Shown here: one piece after another, positions 61,439 through 64,000 of the stretch
Layout: every line of letters starts with the position of its first letter
Position numbering within the stretch: position 1 is the first letter of the stretch
Source: [Clostridium] viride DSM 6836
Lineage (GTDB): Bacteria; Bacillota; Clostridia; Oscillospirales; Oscillospiraceae
Assembly: GCA_000620945.1 (NCBI GenBank)
Contig: KK211198.1
Location: forward strand, 353,074-417,073
DNA: 64,000 nucleotides
Direction of reading: 5' to 3'
Program-made: the position numbers and the translations under genes
The notes under the pieces: model-generated
Told to the model about the DNA's origin: nothing
The model's input: the letters and a program-made list of their open reading frames with translations, nothing else
Database searches by the model: none

Positions 61439-61651
61439 ATGAGTCAGAAACAAAAAATAGTGCAATCGATTAGTATGGCACTCATCATGTCCTGTTGTAT
61501 GTCCTTCGTGATGGCGGTGAAGAACATGGGCTTTCCACCAAATTTCCTCGCTCTGTGGCTCCCAAATGCACTGATTGGATTCTTGGTCGCAATCCCCCTA
61601 TCCTTTTTTCTTCCTCCCCTCATAAAAATGGATGAAGAAACTTGGAATTGA
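61439..61651 (+). CDS. DUF2798 small membrane protein
   Basis: A 70-residue protein with two membrane helices: I-S-M-A-L-I-M-S-C-C-M-S-F-V-M-A and N-F-L-A-L-W-L-P-N-A-L-I-G-F-L-V-A-I-P-L-S. This is the DUF2798 pattern, of unknown function. AAGGTG precedes ATG at 61439. Standalone. Confidence 0.75.
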   Translation: MSQKQKIVQSISMALIMSCCMSFVMAVKNMGFPPNFLALWLPNALIGFLVAIPLSFFLPPLIKMDEETWN

Positions 61652-61726
61652 CTAAGTAACCAACTCTTTATTGAAGCTTGAACCGATCCTTCTCCATGCC
61701 TTTATCGAACCAAAGTTTTAAGAAGA

Positions 61727-61773
61727 AAAGCCTCCGAAGCCCTGATCTATCAAGGCTTTTGAGGCTTTTTTGT
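61727..61773 (+). terminator. Terminator after the DUF2798 gene
   Basis: AAAAGCCTCCGAAGCC pairs with GGCTTTTGAGGCTTTTTT with a CTGATCTATCAA loop. Confidence 0.8.
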
Positions 61774-61919
61774 GTAAATAGGCTAAGGAAGTTACCCTCT
61801 ATTTGAGCTTAGGATGCTGAAAATCGGACTCTTAGACAGAATCCATCCAACCGGTGGTCATCCGCAATGCTATCACCTTCTCCCTGTCACTTCACTATAC
61901 TAATGTTGAGGTGAAGAGT

Positions 61920-62288
61920 ATGCGTTACAAGCCATTCTATCCTGGAGATAAAGTGATCACGATCATCGATTTTGAGAACATTCCAAGTGGTACCGCAGGA
62001 ACCGTTTCTTCAAAATGGTCTGGAACAGCATATGCAGTAAACTTGGCCGATGGTACGTTTCAATGGCTCAGTAGCAGTGAATTTGGTTCAGAGAATCCAA
62101 ACAAAGGATCCAGTTTGGAGGAGGGGGATGTTGGTGTGGTCACTTCCGACGAACATCACCACAAGTCTGTGAACGTTGGGGATCGCTTTACGGTCTATAA
62201 GGTGGCTTACGACGTAGATCATTACGAAATTGTGTTTAACAATGAAGTAAAGTGGTATGGCGGTTTTCAATTAGTGAAGTTTTTTTGA
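61920..62288 (+). CDS. SH3-like hypothetical protein, paralogue 1
   Basis: A 122-residue protein I do not recognise. It begins with M-R-Y-K-P-F-Y-P-G-D-K-V-I-T-I-I, followed by S-G-T-A-G-T-V-S-S-K-W and a second repeat-like unit E-E-G-D-V-G-V-V-T-S-D-E-H-H-H and V-G-D-R-F-T-V-Y-K. Two KOW/SH3-like barrels are plausible. Its closest relative is the gene at 62560. GAGGTGAAGAGT before the ATG fixes the start. No membrane helix or signal. Confidence 0.55.
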   Translation: MRYKPFYPGDKVITIIDFENIPSGTAGTVSSKWSGTAYAVNLADGTFQWLSSSEFGSENPNKGSSLEEGDVGVVTSDEHHHKSVNVGDRFTVYKVAYDVDHYEIVFNNEVKWYGGFQLVKFF

Positions 62289-62559
62289 TGGGATTCCCTT
62301 TTTTTTGATGTGGAGAATTAGCTTCTTATTTACAATTAAAAATATTTCAGCCAGAGGTTGGAGCGATCCTTCCACTGACTTTTCACACTTCGTTTATTTG
62401 ACTCATGAACATTTATTGAGGCTTAGTAGCCGCGGACTTACCAAAAAAACACCTCACGAAGCAGTTACTCCCCCTTGGATTTTTCCTCGGGGAGTTTTGC
62501 AGTAGGGCTTCACTATCAACAACAGCTACAAAGTTATATACTATAGAGAGGTGATTTAA
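62289..62559. other. Intergenic stretch between the two paralogues
   Basis: AT-rich with no supported gene; TATACT near 62539 may be the -10 box of the second paralogue. Confidence 0.4.
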
Positions 62560-62952
62560 ATGAGGAGCGCACAATTTTATCCGGGGGAAAAAGTAATTGT
62601 TTTAAATAACGACGAAATGGTCAACCCTGGTGCGGTTGGAACAGTTATTAGTAAATGGCGTGATACAATATATGCCGTAAAGATAAATGGTTCATATCAT
62701 TGGTTGGACAGCAGTGAGGTCAGCTCTATAGATCCGGCTCGCCATAGTATATCTGCTGGAGATATAATTAAAATAACATCTGAAGAACATAATCATCCGT
62801 TTGCAAAATTAGATGATCGTTTTAAGGTTGTAAAAATTATTGAAGACATGGATTATTATAGGATACTCGTTAATGGACAACTTCACTACTTTTCTAATTT
62901 TGAATTAGCTCCATATACGAAGTACTCGTTCCTTCTCGGGGAGGGGTTTTAA
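62560..62952 (+). CDS. SH3-like hypothetical protein, paralogue 2
   Basis: A 130-residue protein related to the gene at 61920: Y-P-G-E-K-V-I-V-L, G-A-V-G-T-V-I-S-K-W, W-L-D-S-S-E-V, T-S-E-E-H-N-H and D-D-R-F-K-V-V-K-I-I-E-D-M-D-Y-Y. Spacing and order of these blocks are the same, so it is a tandem duplicate that has diverged and become more AT-rich. GAGGTGATTTAA precedes the ATG. Function unknown; the locus lies between spore-type genes. Confidence 0.55.
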   Translation: MRSAQFYPGEKVIVLNNDEMVNPGAVGTVISKWRDTIYAVKINGSYHWLDSSEVSSIDPARHSISAGDIIKITSEEHNHPFAKLDDRFKVVKIIEDMDYYRILVNGQLHYFSNFELAPYTKYSFLLGEGF

Positions 62953-63057
62953 TTGACCCTTGTTTTTACCCTTGATCATTGACCTGCATCTTCAAGAGAA
63001 AAGTCCGTTTTACAGCTCTTTTCCACCGATATCTATCCAGCATCAGAAAAAAACAAA

Positions 63058-63099
63058 AACCCCGGAAACCCTTATGCGTCAAGGCTTCCGAGGTTTTTT
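63058..63099. terminator. Bidirectional terminator
   Basis: AACCCCGGAAACC pairs with GGCTTCCGAGGTT (two mismatches), followed by TTTTTTC and preceded by A-rich sequence; it serves tRNA-Gly on the minus strand. Confidence 0.65.
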
Positions 63100-63103
63100 C
63101 ATT

Positions 63104-63177
63104 TGGAGCGGGCGAAGGGAATCGAACCCTCCTATTGAGCTTGGGAAGCTCACATTCTACCGATGAATTACGCCCGC
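63104..63177 (-). tRNA. tRNA-Gly (CCC)
   Basis: A 74-base cloverleaf with acceptor GCGGGCG, D arm with TAATTC...GGTAGAA, anticodon CCC in the loop TTCCCAA, T arm GGTTCGATTCC and CCA encoded. Confidence 0.93.
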
Positions 63178-63284
63178 AATGGAAGAATAGTTTTCCTTAT
63201 TATAGCATTTCTTATTAGAAAGCGCAAGAGGCAATCCGAGGCTTCTTCTTGAATTCTTTTTGCAAATGCACGTCCTTTTCTGAC

Positions 63285-63310
63285 ACAAATAGTATCCCTT
63301 TTCATAGAAT
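63285..63310 (+). promoter_or_regulatory. Candidate sigma-K promoter 1
   Basis: AC (63285-63286), 16 bases, CATAGAAT then GGA. Same architecture as the site at 63587. Confidence 0.45.
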
Positions 63311-63360
63311 GGAATGGCTGAAACAATCCATACATTTCTCTGATTTAGGAGGTATTACTC

Positions 63361-63492
63361 ATGAGTGAAAGGGTCATGCCAGGACCAGTCTGCGACACAG
63401 CCGGCATTCGGGAAGCTGTTTGCATACACACAAAGAAGATTTATGATAGCTGCCGAGAGGAAGATATAGCACTCTATAAGAAAACTCTCTAA
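63361..63492 (+). pseudogene. Truncated small clostridial protein (HTKKIYD family)
   Basis: A 43-residue product from ATG with AGGAGG before it. G-P-V-C-D-T-A-G-I-R-E-A-V-C-I-H-T-K-K-I-Y-D-S-C-R-E-E-D matches the start of a large family of clostridial proteins in which these residues are followed by several hundred more. After residue 35 the match ends, and a stop follows at 43. It may be a remnant or a short functional relic. I place it among spore-type genes by its promoter. Confidence 0.55.
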
Positions 63493-63586
63493 TACTTGTC
63501 CAACTTTATGTTATTTTGAAAGCTTAACAAAATTCATCAAAAGACAAACCTCCATAGCTTTTCAAACAACAAGTCCTATGTTTGTC

Positions 63587-63612
63587 ACCCAAGTCACTTA
63601 CCGTCATATTAT
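63587..63612 (+). promoter_or_regulatory. Candidate sigma-K promoter 2
   Basis: AC (63587-63588), 16 bases, CATATTAT then GGA. It would start transcription only about 17 bases before the collagen-like gene's ATG. Confidence 0.4.
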
Positions 63613-63635
63613 GGAGGTGAAAAGGAGGCGAACTA

Positions 63636-64000
63636 ATGCAAGATTTTAAAGATTATGGACTTGAGAAATTTATATTAGATTCTTCGGTCGATGATATGAA
63701 TGTATGGAAAAACTCAGATTATCATTCGCCGAATGGCCATAGAAACAACTCTTGTTGTCGAAGTTTCTGCTGTGTAGGCCCAACTGGCCCCACGGGACCC
63801 ACTGGTCCTCGTGGCCCTAGTGGTCCGACTGGCCCCACTGGTCCTCGTGGCCCTATTGGTCCGACTGGCCCCACTGGTCCTACTGGCCCTGCTGGTCCTA
63901 GTGGTCCGAGCGGCCCGACTGGTCCTACTGGTCCTACCGGTCCTAGTGGTTCTACCGGTCCTACTGGCCCTCGTGGTCCTAGTGGTCCTAGTGGTCCGAG
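63636..64000 (+). CDS. Collagen-like exosporium-type protein, 5' part
   Basis: Open to the window end. A 46-residue N-terminal region (start supported by AAAGGAGG) has an acidic [12 protein letters not shown] segment and a C-C-R-S-F-C-C cluster. From about residue 47 it is a G-P-X/G-X-T repeat, mostly G-P-T, G-P-S and G-P-R: a collagen-like stalk as in BclA exosporium fibres and other spore filaments. The repeat is made of 9-base units and is rich in slippage potential, so length will vary between strains. The C-terminal domain is beyond the window. Confidence 0.85.
   Translation, partial: MQDFKDYGLEKFILDSSVDDMNVWKNSDYHSPNGHRNNSCCRSFCCVGPTGPTGPTGPRGPSGPTGPTGPRGPIGPTGPTGPTGPAGPSGPSGPTGPTGPTGPSGSTGPTGPRGPSGPSGP

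Noticed and set aside
63775..64000. CRISPR-like short repeats
   Set aside because: The 9-base repeats are coding units of the collagen-like G-P-T stretch, with no spacers.

Overview
The window is a chromosomal segment of an anaerobic, spore-forming, flagellated Bacillota bacterium, most likely of class Clostridia. Evidence: a lysine-to-butyrate fermentation cluster (kdd-kal-kce plus atoD-atoA), YerC, DegV, DUF1836 and DUF4364 proteins, ECF and SLH-domain proteins, strong AGGAGG ribosome binding sites, many TTG/GTG starts, and a collagen-like exosporium-type protein behind sigma-K-like promoters. Genus cannot be fixed from the sequence. The backbone is of balanced composition; 719-8282 is visibly AT-rich, and 46290-47305 and 62290-63700 are too.

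Layout. 1-615: end of an MFS drug-efflux-type gene. 719-8282: a decayed genomic island bounded by a perfect 46-bp repeat of the 3' half of tRNA-Cys. It holds an excisionase-like gene, an XRE regulator, a LURP-one protein and its decayed duplicate, a CarD-like regulator, a UPF0316-type membrane protein, zinc-ribbon proteins and a truncated FtsK/TcpA-like conjugation remnant, but no integrase. 8239-8720: tRNA operon Val-Asp-Phe-Gly-Cys (minus strand). 8852-15094: hslO, methyltransferase, YerC, purA, DUF421, an old-yellow-enzyme oxidoreductase and an acetate-transporter-like protein. 15282-19721: a 1479-residue S-layer-homology surface protein. 21673-25436: lysine fermentation genes. 26318-34115: hydrolase, a second SLH protein, DegV, DUF1836, and a LysR/YeiH divergent pair. 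34172-35487: two CheX proteins, one fused to a response-regulator receiver. 35573-43325: a minus-strand operon for a molybdenum hydroxylase (three subunits), a MocA-like nucleotidyltransferase, a FecCD-type ABC importer and a P-loop NTPase, preceded by a BlaI-like regulator. 44136-46286: PanT-like ECF component divergent from coaBC. 47306-50965: UppS paralogue, ferredoxin, superoxide dismutase and a solitary flagellin gene. 51096-53702: polar amino-acid ABC importer. 54729-60811: cyclic-di-GMP proteins with a broken EAL gene between two intact ones. 60887-64000: spore-type small proteins (LysM, paired SH3-like proteins), tRNA-Gly, a truncated small conserved protein and the start of a collagen-like protein.

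How the parts fit. The kdd-kal-kce-atoDA genes convert 3,5-diaminohexanoate (from lysine) to acetoacetate, ammonia and crotonyl-CoA, with CoA transfer to butyrate. The molybdenum operon pairs an apo-hydroxylase with cofactor modification and probable oxyanion uptake. Proteins for surface, motility, c-di-GMP and spore coat dominate the rest. The most unusual parts are the tRNA-Cys island, the molybdenum operon with its structured upstream region, and the spore-surface loci at the right end.
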